Origin: Oasisia sp. SBJ-2009
Lineage: Eukaryota; Annelida; Polychaeta; Sabellida; Siboglinidae
Length of the DNA: 64,000 nt
Reading direction: 5' to 3'
NCBI GenBank assembly: GCA_964017155.1
Contig: OZ024854.1
Span: forward strand, 55,344,941-55,408,940
In this document: positions 34,782 through 47,377 of the stretch, one piece after another
Numbering within the stretch: the first letter of the stretch is position 1
How the letters are laid out: every line of letters starts with the position of its first letter
The notes under the pieces: generated by a model
Database searches by the model: none
Told to the model about the DNA's origin: nothing
The model's input: only the letters and a program-made list of their open reading frames with translations
Made by a program: the position numbers and the translations under genes

Positions 34782-36180
34782 GATAAAAGTTGCTTTACAC
34801 AAAATACCGCTAGACGCCACGTTTCTGACTGCGAATATTTAATTGTTTTACTTCACACGCGCGAAATAGTTTAATTACTTATAAATAATATAATAATAAT
34901 AATTAATTATTATCATCACTATGATTTGCAGGAAATTATAAGTTTTATTATTTTTATATTGATATTTTATTTTTATAATTGTTCATATATGTTTCTAGTA
35001 TATTTATGTTTTTTTTCTTCTGGTGTGTATTTGTTGTTTAGCATTTTAATGTATGTAAAACGCCATGAACAAGTTTAAATTGGATGTGGCGCTATATTAA
35101 ATAAACAAACAATTTTTGTTATTATAATATAATATTTTATTTATGTAGCGCCACATCCATAATTGTTTGTGGCGCTTCACAAAATAATGCTATTAAAAAT
35201 ACAATAAAGAGAAAACTACCCACAGATAATATTATTTAAAAATAAATAATGAAAATACATGTTTCTATATCATTAACTAAGCTGACTTATCAGTCATAAA
35301 TAAACATACAAATTACATAACAACAATTGTAATAAATGAATATAAAAGTATGGTTAATAGTAATAAATAGTTAAAGTAGTAAAATAAGTACGACGTAATA
35401 ATAATTTTCATTCAGCACATACACAACCATTATGCATAAGAACATATTACTGAAGCTATTTGTTCTACTCATGAATGACATTTCCACCATCAGATATGTA
35501 ATAATTATTATTTTTGAACAAGACACTTTATTAATTATCGGAACAATAAATCACTAAAATGTAAAAAGGAATATGAATATATGGGAAATATTATGGTGGT
35601 AGAAAAAGAAGGATTTAAAAACAGTAATATTAACATGTTATTGTTTTAGTTATTATTGTTAAAACATCGCTTATGTAATATAAGCTTGCATGCTCGCAGT
35701 ACACGCGGGATGTTTATAGAAATATTGATAAAATAAACAATGTGACTTCATTGAAAAACACGTAATTTCCTTTTTCTTTTATAGCTAATAGGCAATTTTG
35801 GATAATTATGCAGACACATGTATTTTTAATATTTATTTTTAAATATTACCTGTGGGTAGCATTCTTATTATTGCATATATTTTAATAACAGTATGTTGAT
35901 TAGAAGAGAAGAGAATTGTGGATTTGGCGCTATACAAAATAAACTAATACAATTATATATTTGTATATTAAATTGTTATTTTTTATCAACTCTATTAGAC
36001 CCATATCGCCAAAGCGTTGCCTTAGTTTGCCGTTTAACATTTTCTGCAGATCATAGTATGATGCAGCTAATTATTATTATATTATTTATGATTAATTAAA
36101 CTAATTCGCGCGTGCGAATGCAGTAAGGTTAATAAATATTCGCGCGCCATCTAGCGGTATTTTGTGTAAAGCTAACTTAT
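34782..36180. mobile_element. 1.4-kb inverted-repeat element
   Basis: Arms of ~115 bp: left 34782-34905 (gctttacacaaaataccgct, then cacgcgcgaa, taattacttataaataatat) and right 36062-36180 (complement: agcggtattttgtgtaaagc, ttcgcgcgtgcg). The interior is AT-rich and non-coding but has two gtagcgcca/gtggcgct words at 35140-35180 and a P-like right-end fragment at 35965-36045. Confidence 0.75.
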
Positions 36181-36419
36181 AATAGCGAGTTTACGGTAGT
36201 CGAAGTTGTCGAGTTGCCGTTCGCCAAGATTTGCGTTTCTGTTGTGAATTTTCTTCGTTAGACGAATACAAGTGATTTTTTGTAATGTAGTGTATGTATA
36301 TGTATGTAAGAAATGTGGGGAGAAGTTTGGCGGCTGTTGGCGGTCGTTTTCGTGATTAGGTTAGAAAGTAACATATAATAATATGCATGCACAGTTCACG
36401 CCGACCAAGAAGACTCTCT

Positions 36420-36600
36420 GACGTCATTTTGTTTCTAAAATGGCGTAGTCTGTAGACTTTATATGTCTATGTGTTTTACATTTTTTTCCTGGTAAACCAC
36501 TGACTTTAAAAATATGATTGTTGTTGGAAGTTGTTACTTTTTATTAACTCTGTTAATCCCATATGATCCAAACATTGACTTTGTTTTCCCTTTAAGGAGT
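36420..36600 (+). mobile_element. P-like element right end, solo
   Basis: Matches the right end of the 1155-2010 element: ctgacgtcatt, tttttcctggtaaaccactg, gttgttactttttattaact, ctgttaatcccatat. No left end was found, so it is a fragment. Confidence 0.55.
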
Positions 36601-36604
36601 TATC

Positions 36605-37660
36605 GCTATCGGAGGTATAACAAGCTGGGACCGGTCTCATTTTGACCGTCTGGATCTCTAGTTTCTGAAAAAAAGATGTTGTAATTGCAGCAAACTTGTA
36701 CAACATGCTAAATTAATCCTTTGTGTGCGGCAACCTATGAACAAATTACTTTTCAGTTACTTGCTTATTTTATGAAATCAGCCCTGTTATTTTTCATTGA
36801 AATGGACATGTAACAATATATGTTAGGCAGTTTTATGCCGATAAGGGGGGTAAGGGTCCAAACATAGACCAAAAATATGGCGATTGTTTGTGATTTGGAC
36901 CATATTAAGCATATTTTCTCACACCCTACTACAAATACATGTCACAACAATGTCAGACCTGACTTTAATCATCATCCAGGATGTGTCATTGATGGACACA
37001 ATCAGTTTGAGCATGGTGAAGTTGGTATAACATGGCCCATTAGCCCTCTGTTTGCGACAACGCACATACTACGTTTTTTATTTTTGCTTTTGCTTTATCT
37101 TAATAAATACGGCATGCAGAGCATTACTTTTGGTATGTGAGTGTATATGTTTTAGGGTATTCTGATTTCAAATATATAATTTCTTTGCTCCTTCGGCATG
37201 TATTTCCGCCATTTATTTCCGTCATCTGTATTTAACCAAATGCCAATATAAATCTGATTGAATTGATGAATTTCCTGTATGTCTGAAAACTGACATCACC
37301 AGAACACATTACATATGGAAATATGCATATGAAAACATGTGTACAGGTCTAGATTATCAGTTATTGAGCAGTCGAATGATGTTTTAAAACAGGTGGTAAT
37401 TGCCTACAAAATATATCCCCACTGACATAACTGTCCGAAATGAGAAGTATTAGTGAGGTGTTTGTTTACAATAAGCCAAGTTTGCCTCATTGAATGAAGA
37501 CATTTCTATTATATACCAACATACAAGTACATTACCCAGCTATTATGTCAAACGTGTTTCTTTCTTGTCTTGCCAGATTTCAAATGATTGAAAACATACA
37601 TAATAACTTCGGATTTTTAGTATTTTTAAGTCTGCTCCGGTGTCTCCTGAAATCGATGCA
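36605..37660 (+). repeat. Dispersed family R, forward copy 1
   Basis: Shares ataacaagctgggaccggtc, gcagcaaacttgtacaacat, aaaaatatggcgattgtttg and acatggcccatta with 38700-39190 and, inverted, with 54330-54800. 37240-37600 (gccaatataaatctgatt, gttttaaaacaggtggtaat, tgtttgtttacaataagcca) matches inverted 53410-53770. The middle (ATTCGCGCC to TTACGTCCCC region of copy 2) is deleted at ~37215-37240. Confidence 0.85.
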
Positions 37661-37767
37661 TTATTTGCATACTGGTTAAGACCGTCGAGCCATTTTATGG
37701 TGGGAAGACTAGCAGGAAACGGGTCAATGATGTAGCTTAATTCAACAATGATATTGTTAAAGGGTGG

Positions 37768-38010
37768 ACAAAGGCAGCGGTTTGGTGTTATGCACCTAAA
37801 AGAGTTTACACAAGCTAACCATTTGCATCTACAATCAAATTTTTCGCATTAGTAGTTTCCTCAGAAAGTGATGTTAAAGTGGGTAAATCTAGCTAAATCA
37901 CAGACACCATGAACAGGCCCATCTTGGTCCATGCAACCAATCACAACCCACCTTCATTCTGCACTTTGAAAAAGTATTAGGTCATACAGTCGTCTGCTGG
38001 TTCAGCATTC
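37768..38010 (+). repeat. Dispersed repeat A, copy 2
   Basis: Second copy of 34530-34760, same orientation, with tcgtctgctggttcag at its end duplicated as tcgtctgccggtt just after. Confidence 0.85.
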
Positions 38011-38261
38011 GTCTGCCGGTTTACAACGAAATCGTGACAGCATTATGCCACACTGTTCCTCATACGCTTATAGTAACAGTACAGTGAAAGACAGTATCAG
38101 TAAGATGTATTTTTAATAACCTTTGAATCGAGCAGAACTGAAACAGTGGATTCGTTGGGGCAGTCACAGACACAGTGCGGATGCTAGACGACCCGGTTTG
38201 ATTGACCTAACCATGAAAACGACTACCAGTAGCCCCCAAACTTCTACTCACTTATCTTATA

Positions 38262-39790
38262 TACGTATGCATACACCACGATATCATTGTCACATATGTC
38301 TATGTATGAGTCCAGTACCGAAATACCAAGGAGAAAAACAAACATGATACCAAAAGGAATATTTGTTATTAAATGCTGATAAAAGAATGTGGTTTTACCA
38401 ATAACCAGTATGTTGAAAGGAGATCAGATAGAAGTGTTTAAAATATTGTAACAGTTTGCTCGTGCTGCCTGGGGAAACGTAAATACACCCATACTACATG
38501 AACCACGGCTTCAGTGCATGCTTCTACAGTGAAACACAACTTGTTGCAATCATGCATGATATTTTCCTTCTTTTGACACCGGAACCTATACAGGCATCGC
38601 TGAATTGAATATTAGCAAGGCACTTAACACCGCCCCCTACTTAAACATCCCAAAACTTATCACATTACTACTTCAGCGGCCGGGATCCAAAACATTGGAT
38701 GCACCCCTACCGGGGGTATAACAAGCTGGAACCGGTCTCATCTTGACTGTCTGAATCTCTAGTTTCTGAAAAACGATGTCGTAGTTGCAGCAAACTTGTA
38801 CAACATGCTGAATTAACCCCTTGTGAGAGGCAGCCTATGAAAAAATGACGTTAGATACTTGCTTATTTTATTAAACCTGCCCTGTAATATTTTATAACTG
38901 GTAGTTATATCAATGCATTTAATCGAAGTGGGCATGTAGCAATATATTTCAGGCAGCTCTATGCCGATAAAGGGTACAAAAATAGACCAAAAATATGGCG
39001 ATTGTTTGTGATTTTGACCAAACTTAAGCTTGTCTTGCACCCTACTACCAATACGTGTCACAATAATGTCATACCTGACACTATTTGTCATCCAGAATGT
39101 GTCATTGATGGAAAAATCAGTTTGAGCATGGTGAAGTGGGCATAACATGGTCCATTAACCCTCTGTTTGCGACAACGCACAACATACGCTTTTGAATTGT
39201 GGCGTTATCTTAATACATACGGCATGCAGAGCAATAAGTGTGGTATATAAGTATATATGTGTTATGGTATTCAGATTTCAAATATATAATTTCTTTGCTC
39301 CTTCGGCATTTATTTCCGCCATTTTTAAAGATATCGGTCGTCAATACAAATGTTACAATATATCAAACTCTGCATCACCTAGAGCAATTATTTTGACGAA
39401 TTTGGATAGCATTGTGGATAGTGATACTAACCATGTTATTTGTCACCTTCAACAACATAACAATTCGCGCCATTCTTAAAATGGCGTCTGCCAGAGCCCA
39501 TTATTTCCGTATTTCAGAAATACGGTATTTAGATCCATCTTTCACCACATTTTAAATGGTTCATATCGTCGAAGGGTGTAGCTGATGTATAGCGGAGACC
39601 TGTTTGACCCACTTTTTACATTAGTTATACGCTTGAGACGAGTTCAACATCGTATATGTTACGTCCCCTATTACCGCTCAATATACGTAATCATAATGGC
39701 AATACCATTAATCAATGCGTCAACTGTATTTAGCCAAATGCCAATATAAGTCTGATTTAATTCATTAATTAACAAATGAAGCTTCCGATC
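38262..39790 (+). repeat. Dispersed family R, forward copy 2
   Basis: Most complete forward copy. 38317-38450 is a CR1-type RT C-terminal fragment (acaaacatgataccaaaagg, ggagatcagatagaagtgtt, the latter encoding GDQIEVFKIL) that matches minus-strand 55985-56115. 38450-39780 matches inverted 53730-55016. A small open frame at 39330-39479 is conserved in both (ILTNLDSIVDSDTN, CHLQQHNNSRH) but DNA identity is so high that this says nothing on coding. Confidence 0.85.
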
Positions 39791-39884
39791 ACGTGCAATA
39801 TTTTGTCGCAAAGCAACATTGTTTTGGTTAGGAATTTACGATAATAACTTAGTAAAATACGAATACTTGACATAATTACCACCT

Positions 39885-40090
39885 CAAAACGTCAAGTTAT
39901 GTTACGGTTGTAGTGGAAACCACCGTTTTCCAGGAAGTGGTGTTTTACACGTGAGAGGAATCACCCTTTTTATGGAAGTTATGTTTTTGCACGTGACCGG
40001 AAGCTTAATTTGTTACGGTAGTTACGGTTTACACGTGATAGGAGCCCATTTTGGTAGAAGTTATGATACGAATATGGTCTGATGTGATGT
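39885..40090 (+). repeat. Decayed Z-type intron minisatellite
   Basis: Imperfect ~40-bp units with gaagttatg, cacgtga and ggaagc/aggagcc, the inverted form of the unit in the Z gene intron. Suggests a lost Z copy or a spread of the minisatellite. Confidence 0.5.
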
Positions 40091-40403
40091 TGACTCGATG
40101 CATGCGTGTGTGTTCGTGTATGGTCTTAATTACAATACAAGTCGACACCATTTTGTAGATTTGCAACGTTTTATTTACACACTCGATATACCAATGTATA
40201 CACAATTATTGTCAGTCACCCAAGAGGAAGTGTTTTAATAAACATTCTTGTAAACCTTAACTATTTACACAGTAAAGCATCCAAGAGAAAGTGCCAAGTA
40301 TCATTTCGTATTTTACATTGTGACATTATTTCGTATTTTTTTATATTATTTACAAACTGAATCACATAGTGATAGAGCAACAATTTCATGACATGTTGCA
40401 TAC

Positions 40404-40477
<74 letters not shown>
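40404..40477. repeat. (TA)n microsatellite
   Basis: About 74 bp of TA. Confidence 0.95.
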
Positions 40478-40479
<2 letters not shown>

Positions 40480-41475
40480 CGAAACCTACCATTTTGGACA
40501 TATACCAAAATTCCAACTATTTTGGACCAAAACGAAATACGATATATAATAATAATTTTTTTAACTAAATTAGTAGAACACATATAAGACAGCTTAGCTC
40601 TAAGTTGTCATGTGTGTAAAAGAAAAATGTGTTCTTTTATTACAAATATACTTTTTGTGGTCCAAAATGGTGGGTCCAAAAAAGTCAACGGCAAGCTGTC
40701 ATGCAAAATAAAACCATTTTGGCACGCCATACCCACGAAACCGCCTATTTTGTACCCGCGAAACAGCCAATGAGAATACAGCTGGACAAATGCGATAATG
40801 TCAGATTTCAGAATTAAGAAAATATTGCGTGATTTTAGTCAGTTCCAAGTCTGTTTCATTATGTATCGATTCCATACTGACGGAGTGAAATCCTTTATGA
40901 AGCATCGCCCAACTGGGCCACAACTATGTCGCAGGGGAGTGGAAAATGTTTCAAACTTGGGGTTTGTTTAACATTAAAGCGAGGACTGAGCTGTTTTATC
41001 GCCCACACCCCGTCGGCGGTAATCGGTGCAGAAACAAAACAGCTCTTTTCAGAGCTACGGTCCCATATATTCGTAGAAGAATTTGCTACCATTGAATTGA
41101 TGTGTCATGCTTATTTTCCTGAACAATGTAAAACTGATCTAGTCAGATCGTTAACGAACTCTTACTAACTAGGCCTTACGTTACGGCTACATCTGACTTG
41201 TACGTGTTGTAGAACAAAACATTTTGTTTTGCCTGCGGCTGGGTACGTTGTATGGACTTCGTATGTTACGAACTATGTTGTTTTAAGGGAATGAGATATG
41301 ATGGCTGCTAGAAAATAAAAATGTGTGTCTACCTTTTTCTAATGTATTGTCCTAATTGATTTGATTGATCCCTCAAATTTAATAAAGTTTTGATAGTAGC
41401 AGTGATATTTCTTTGTATAAGTGGGTTATTATAAATCCAATAAAACAGTCATAAATGTATAGTTAAAAACAATTC
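40480..41475. other. No gene; ttttggacc words
   Basis: Words ttttggac/ggtccaaaa occur at 40492, 40520, 40660 and 40673; the same words cluster at 47375-47450. Open frames at 40895-41168 on both strands mirror each other and show no family motif. Confidence 0.4.
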
Positions 41476-41479
41476 TGCC

Positions 41480-42108
41480 ACATATCGCTTTCTGCCTCAC
41501 CATGATTACACGGATGTATATCATATTAAATATAGTCAGAAACATGATGTCGTATGCAAATGAACATTTACAAACTTGTTGAAAAGTTATTTAAATGTAT
41601 GACAAGGAATTTGTTTCTAAGGAATTGTGACTCAGGTATAAGTTTATAAAGAACTTTGTATTCAGCCAAACATTTATAATATATATATATACATATATAT
41701 TTATACAATCCACATAATCCAATTTAAATTTGTAATTTGTAATACAGTCTAAATGTATTATCTAATATCATTATTATACACAAGTCTTGGCCCTCTGACC
41801 ACCTCAGGATTCCTTGTCACTAGTTAAAAAGTTACATATCTCAAATTAAACAATGCATACAGCGCTTCGAGACACATTTTCATAACAAATGCAAAACTTG
41901 ACTTCCGGCCATGCGCCATAACTCATGAAAATTATTTAAAGAAACGCATAGTATAAATTGTATCAGATGACATTCGAAACAACTGTTCACATTGATAACC
42001 ACAGGAATTTTAACAAACAGCATGTGGTGTTTAATGTTTATACATTGAATACTTTACATTTTGTCGCGCAATGATTATTTTGAATATGATGAGGCAGAAA
42101 GCGTATGT
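41480..42108. mobile_element. Possible ~630-bp MITE with 23-bp inverted ends
   Basis: Left end acatatcgctttctgcctca (41480-41503) against the complement of atgaggcagaaagcgtatgt (42086-42108), with one gap and one mismatch. Interior is AT-rich and non-coding. No target duplication seen, so this may be chance or another kind of repeat. Confidence 0.4.
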
Positions 42109-42109
42109 C

Positions 42110-43190
42110 ATATGAAATAAATATAGTCTTAGGAATATTGTATTTCACAAAGAATATTCATTTTACACTTTGCTTGCATGCCAGTGATGAAATGAATGGT
42201 TCTGATGTTGATATGTTGCTCAAAGATTTCAAAAACAGCATACTATGGTTCTGTATGGCAACATTTCCAGAAACCAGTACAGCTGTACCCACATGGATCT
42301 CTGCACAATTATTATACAACATCAGTACTTATAAAAGTGAAAAACGTGTTTAGCTGTAAAATAGTTTGCTACAGCTATACCTATTCAGTGTATTGTACAA
42401 AGCTCTGCGGGCATTCATTTGTGTCTTCCACTGTTCATTCATCACCTTCTTTCTGACCTTTTCATCTAAACTTCTGTGCATCACATTCTCATCCATAAAT
42501 GTCAGCAATGCTGGTTTGGTACAATGAAAGGGTCAGCAAAACGTCCGTTTTTTTATGAATGTGTTCAGTATGAGCAAACTGTGGTAATGTTATTTTGTTT
42601 TGTATGACCATCAGTACAATGATTGCAATATAAAGCACAATCCCCTTCTTGTCATAGTTAAATGATATTATGACGTGTAGCAGTAGCTTCTTTGTAAATT
42701 AAAAATAATAACGAGTTCAAATAGTTATATATAATGCAGTCTCCAAATACAAAATCTTAAAACATGGGGTATTCAGGTGAAATGCTGTTGGAATTCTTAT
42801 TACATGTATATTTTCAAATTAGATTTATATATTTCTTGTCATACATATATATGTTACAATTTTTGTATTGCAAATAATAATTATGTATTAAGATAATTTC
42901 TAATTGCTGGGTCAAGAGAGGTATTTTCAATAAATGTATGTTCATTCCACAAACTGCCCTTTCCTTCCTTGCCTCTGCATACATCTAAGGCCATGAGATG
43001 TTTCCCCACTTTTGTTATGGCCATTAATGCCAAGGGGCACTTGTTAAGTTCCCATGTTGACTTTTTCCAAATGTCCCATGTGGGAATAAAAGTGGGCACA
43101 ATCTTATGGTGTGGTGTCCAAGCCGAATTGTTTTATATATAAAGGCACTCGTGGACATACATAAAGTATTGTTTAAATAAAATAGTAGAC
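42110..43190. other. No recognised gene; one short open frame
   Basis: The minus frame 43099-42881 (72 codons; PTFIPTWDIWKKSTWELNKC) has a Trp- and Lys-rich composition unlike the AT-rich noise around it and could be a piece of a protein, but I recognise no family and no splice context. Confidence 0.3.
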
Positions 43191-43194
43191 GATA

Positions 43195-44680
43195 ATTTCA
43201 CATTTAAGCACATTGAAGAAGATATCATAAAGAGTATGATAACTAATTTACCAAAAACATGTAGTTGATGGTCTATCCACTAAATTGCTAACAATTCTTG
43301 AATCGGCACTAACAAAATATGTAACTTTATTAACAAATCAAGTATTAACCACAGGGATAATCCGTGATAAACGAAGAATTGCAAAGGTCATCTCAGTCTA
43401 TAGAAAGGTGAACCAAGCAGAGATGGAGTAATCGTATTCCATACTCGTAATACTTGTACTTGTACTTTCTGAGTAATCATACTTGTACTAGGATATATTG
43501 GCCCAAAAAGCAAAGTAATCATACTGATACTTGAGTAGGTTACCAAAGTAATCGTATTTACGATTACTTCTCTCCATCCCTGGATCCATGAGTATAGGCC
43601 CATACCACTTCTACCAACTATTTCAAAAATACTTTTAAAATATTTGAACAATGATCATCTTATTTAAAGACTCTAACATTAAGTGGCACTAAAATTAATA
43701 GATAGAATAATAACCAAACAGGATAAAGATAAAATACCTATTAATGTTTATTTAGATCTTTCCAAATCCTTTGATACCATTGATCGTATTATTTTACTAG
43801 ATAAATTGAAATGTCATGGTGTACATGAAACAAATCTTAACTTATTCAGCAGCTACCCAGAACTTATAAAAAATGCATGGAAATTAACAACATCAAATCA
43901 AATATGCTATCAACAACAACAGGTGTACCACAAGGTTTAATCATAGGACCACTATTTCTCATAGGACTATTATTATACATCAGTGATTTTGCACAAGACA
44001 GTAAAATGGTTATCTTTCTCATTTATGCTGACAATACAACCATATCAAGTACAGTGTACACTAAATATGTTCAGTAATAACAAAAATGAAAAAAGTTAGA
44101 TTCTTTAATAAACAAAGAATTTGTAAGATAAATGAATGGCTCAAAATCAACAAAGTATCACTGTATGTACTAAAATCTAAATACATGACATTTCAAACAG
44201 CAAAGAAAAATAGAATAACAATTTATAGAAACACATTAACTGGAAAAAGCACACTGAAAACATATTCTAAAATAATCAGAATTTTAAACAAATTACCTCC
44301 TCTAGATAAAAAAATATTATTAAATTCATTAATAGAGCTACACGTTAAATAATGCATCATGGCATGGGGCTTTGAATGTAATAGAATAATAACTATGAGA
44401 TACATAATCATGATAAAAAGCTTATCATAAAATATGCACTTATCAAAATAAACATGATTTTGCAGTCTTCAGCATAATTTGCAACAATTATAACATTCCT
44501 GAAATAGTCAAAGAAAAACTTAGCTCACATAGTTCACTGGGATTTGCCAAGTATGTGAAACTCTATATCTTGCCATATTATCAAGTAACGTGCACTAAGC
44601 AAAACATGTATGCAACATTTAGAATCAACAACCACCTATCAACTTTACACAGTATGACTATTTACAACACTGCAAACAAT
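43195..44680 (+). pseudogene. LINE RT remnant, + strand, catalytic site lost
   Basis: FKHIEEDIIKSMITNLP at 43203-43253, RRIAKVISVYRKV before a MITE insertion, then EYRPIPLLPTISKILLKYLN at 43590-43649, NVYLDLSKSFDTIDRIILLD (~43744-43803), GVPQGLIIGPLF (~43922) and YADN at 44024-44035, where the second catalytic Asp of YADD has become Asn. C-terminal words (YNIPEIVKEKLSSHSSLGF) lie at ~44490-44550. Many stops. Dead L2/CR1-like LINE without endonuclease. Confidence 0.75.
43418..43582. mobile_element. 165-bp hAT-like MITE
   Basis: Ends cagagatggagtaatcgta and, complemented, cagggatggagagaagtaat. Flanking 8-mers gaaccaag (43410-43417) and gatccatg (43583-43590) match at 6 of 8, fitting an aged 8-bp hAT target duplication. 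Interior is a set of (gtaatcgtattt/acttgtact) inverted words. It splits the RT frame between RKVNQ and EYRPI. Confidence 0.8.
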
Positions 44681-45400
44681 AAAAACATGTGCTGTGCAAA
44701 GGCATCTTTATAATGTTTTTGTTTGTTTCTGGAAGAATTTGTTTCAGATGATGTAATGATGTTGTATATTAAGTTTCTAAAAAAAGGTGGCTCCTCGATA
44801 GTAACTAGCACGGTTTTAGGACTCTCCAGACCCTACCCTGTATTAGCAATTATATACACTACTACCATGTTTGCTGTGATTGTTTTATTTTGTATTGTTC
44901 CCGAATTGTTTGACAAGGATGTATGCAATGGTATGTGTGTATTTTTTGAAATACAAGTCAAATAATAGAACATTATTCGTCTTCAGCTGATAAAAAACTG
45001 TTCTGATGCAGATTAAGATAACATTTACACACCTTGATAAGGGTAATACAATTATCTCCTTGAATTAAGGCCTACTCTATATATACATATACTACATGGC
45101 ACAATTCCAACTTAAACGACCTAAGGTCAGGTATAACTTGTTATAAGTCATAAAGATGTCAAATTTGTGACAAAGAAGCATAGTGATATATCGGAAGCAA
45201 AAACATAGAATAACTCAATTATGACAAGTCACATGACCAAAACTGGCCACCAAAGATAAATATAATAGTGTATTTTTAAAACACAATTTTGTGGTTATTA
45301 CTTATTACTGGATAAGTTGATATTTTGATAGCATGATTACAATACATTATGTATTAATCTGAACTAAAAGAAACAAGATCAGACAAATATTAAAACATAT
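44680..45400. other. No gene seen
   Basis: The 80-codon frame at 44723-44965 is hydrophobic and partly membrane-like but has no family features; not called. Confidence 0.4.
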
Positions 45401-45699
45401 ATATATCTTTTATATACAAATGTTACAAAAACACATAATCACCATGGACAAAACATGCTACGTCTCTCTAAATAACATTTTCAGCTACGTCTCTCTAAAT
45501 AACATTTTCATTCATTTCAGTTTCTTCATCTTATGTAACTTCAACACTATGCCAATTTTCATCAGCATCAGTCAACAACCTTTCTATATATCTTGTCATA
45601 TATTGACATGCATGGCTAAAAAAATGGAGAAAACAGTGTTCAAATCCTTGGTACATATTTTACTACATATCGTCTGACAACACTATTTCACTTACAAAA

Positions 45700-46122
45700 G
45701 CTCCAGTTTCACAGCTACCATCACCTAGTACTTGTACCAGCATGCCTCCTCTTTCTACATCTCTTGGCTGCTTCTGTTACTTGCTTTTCAGCTGATATCA
45801 ACTGTTTTCAGTCAATGGCAGCACCCTGCTCGAGATGCAAGTTGAAGTTTTCGCCACAAGTGTTTTTCAAGTTCATGATAGCACCACATGCCCTGCATAT
45901 GTAAAGAGTACTCTAGTTGCAAGGCCTGCACCAAACTGTTACATCATACCCACTGTGCTGCCATGTGGGACAAGGAAATTGTTCGACAAACTTCATGAGC
46001 GGTCGAGTTTCAAATAACCGATATCCATTCAGTGGCTCATCACCAATGGCTGGTTCAGGCTGCAGAACACCGGGCTTCTGAGCTGACGAGCTCCTTGGCA
46101 GTTCCGATCCAGTGATGGCCAA
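45700..46122 (-). pseudogene. Possible Mutator-like transposase remnant
   Basis: On the minus strand, NGYRLFETRPLMKFVEQFPC, CRPCN, a stop, YICRACGAIMNLKNTCGEN, and CRKRRHAGTS share one frame from 46122 to ~45735; GDGSCETGAFVSE follows near 45720. The order G-Y-R-x-x-D/E ... C-P-x-C ... C-x-x-C-G ... then D-G-S/T-W resembles the start of Mutator-like transposase proteins common in invertebrates. At least two stops. Family from memory; uncertain. Confidence 0.4.
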
Positions 46123-46153
46123 TGATCCTGTATATCGATTGCCATGAAATCTT

Positions 46154-46172
46154 CGGGGGGGGGGGGGGGGGG
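46154..46172 (+). repeat. Poly-G run
   Basis: 19 consecutive G within cttc(G)ncgtgggg. Possible collapse or expansion site; also prone to sequencing error. Confidence 0.9.
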
Positions 46173-46179
46173 CGTGGGG

Positions 46180-47370
46180 CGACCACTCCTGTGTTTTGAT
46201 GATATATGTACCTGAAATATATTTAAATAAACATGGTTATAAAATGTGAGATATACTTTAGATTATGTGGGTTTCTAGCTATTTAGAAAACATTTTGAAA
46301 AGTACACAAGACAAGTACCACATTTTAGTTTATTTAGTCCAGGTCTGTCCTACATGATTAGAGAATGCCAATGTGATTTAATAATTATGGGTTCTAGTTT
46401 AAATGACATTAATTGATTAAACTATAAACCCATCAAGATAATATTTTAAGTTAAAAATGACTACGTAAGGGACTGGCAGTGTCATTTGCAGCAATACATC
46501 AGCAAGCAATAAATAGCCAATATGAATATCAACTCGGTCCCAGTCCAGACAAAATACTACAACTTCACGTTACATCGTCTGCATGTTTATACCATTTATT
46601 CAACACTTTTAGTATATAAGGAATTCCTATACATACCTGAAGATGATTGTCAATCCAATGTATGATAGTTAACTAAATGATCACTGTATCTTATACTTAA
46701 AGTAAAAAACGAACAAAGCAAAATAAATGTTCTACTACTGTTTACAGCGAGTCGCCAGAGCAGGAAGTAATCCAAAGCCACGCCTCGATATAAGCTCGAC
46801 TCTGATTAGTTCATTCACGCACTCGATGTACAAACAACCAAGCTTTCGTATTTGTAATAACAATCATATTTTAGGGGGTTAATATACCTGACCTAATGCT
46901 GAAATATTTTTCGAGAAATCGCCGCTCTTCGGAAACACAAACAAACTCGCACCACGATAACGCCGACGATGTGCAAAGAATGTGGCGATAAACTCTGCCC
47001 AGGGTCAAGGTCACGTACAACAGCGATGCCGATGGATAAAATATATTTCGCAACGACAATATCATATTGCTAACTTTTTTATTTCTTCGTGGAATACTAC
47101 TAAACTTGCACACCACATAGACAGTTAATACTATATACTTCATGCAAAAGTTGGGCTTAACATATACGGTAAAATAATGCAATTGGAGGGTTTTTAGACC
47201 AGGTGCAAAATGGTTGGGATGCAAAAAAACGAAAATATTTAACTCTACATTACTGTCAAAATAAGAAACGTTTTTAGGAAAACGACTTATTTTCAACATT
47301 TTGAAGAAGTGTACCACGCATATACATAATTAAAACACACCAAACATGTTTTTCATAATTATGAAAGGCT
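46180..47370. other. No recognised gene
   Basis: A 148-codon minus frame (47317-46871) is unusually long for this base composition, with PRRNKKVSNMILSLR and a Cys-rich end, but no family is recognisable and it lacks homologous copies in the window. Not called as a gene. Confidence 0.35.
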
Positions 47371-47377
47371 TTGATTT

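Noticed and set aside
39192..39479. Conserved 95-codon frame as a host gene
   Set aside because: Conservation with 54030-54275 is explained by the recent duplication of family R as DNA.
46871..47317. 148-codon minus frame as a gene
   Set aside because: No family motif, no splice or promoter context, no conserved copy in the window.
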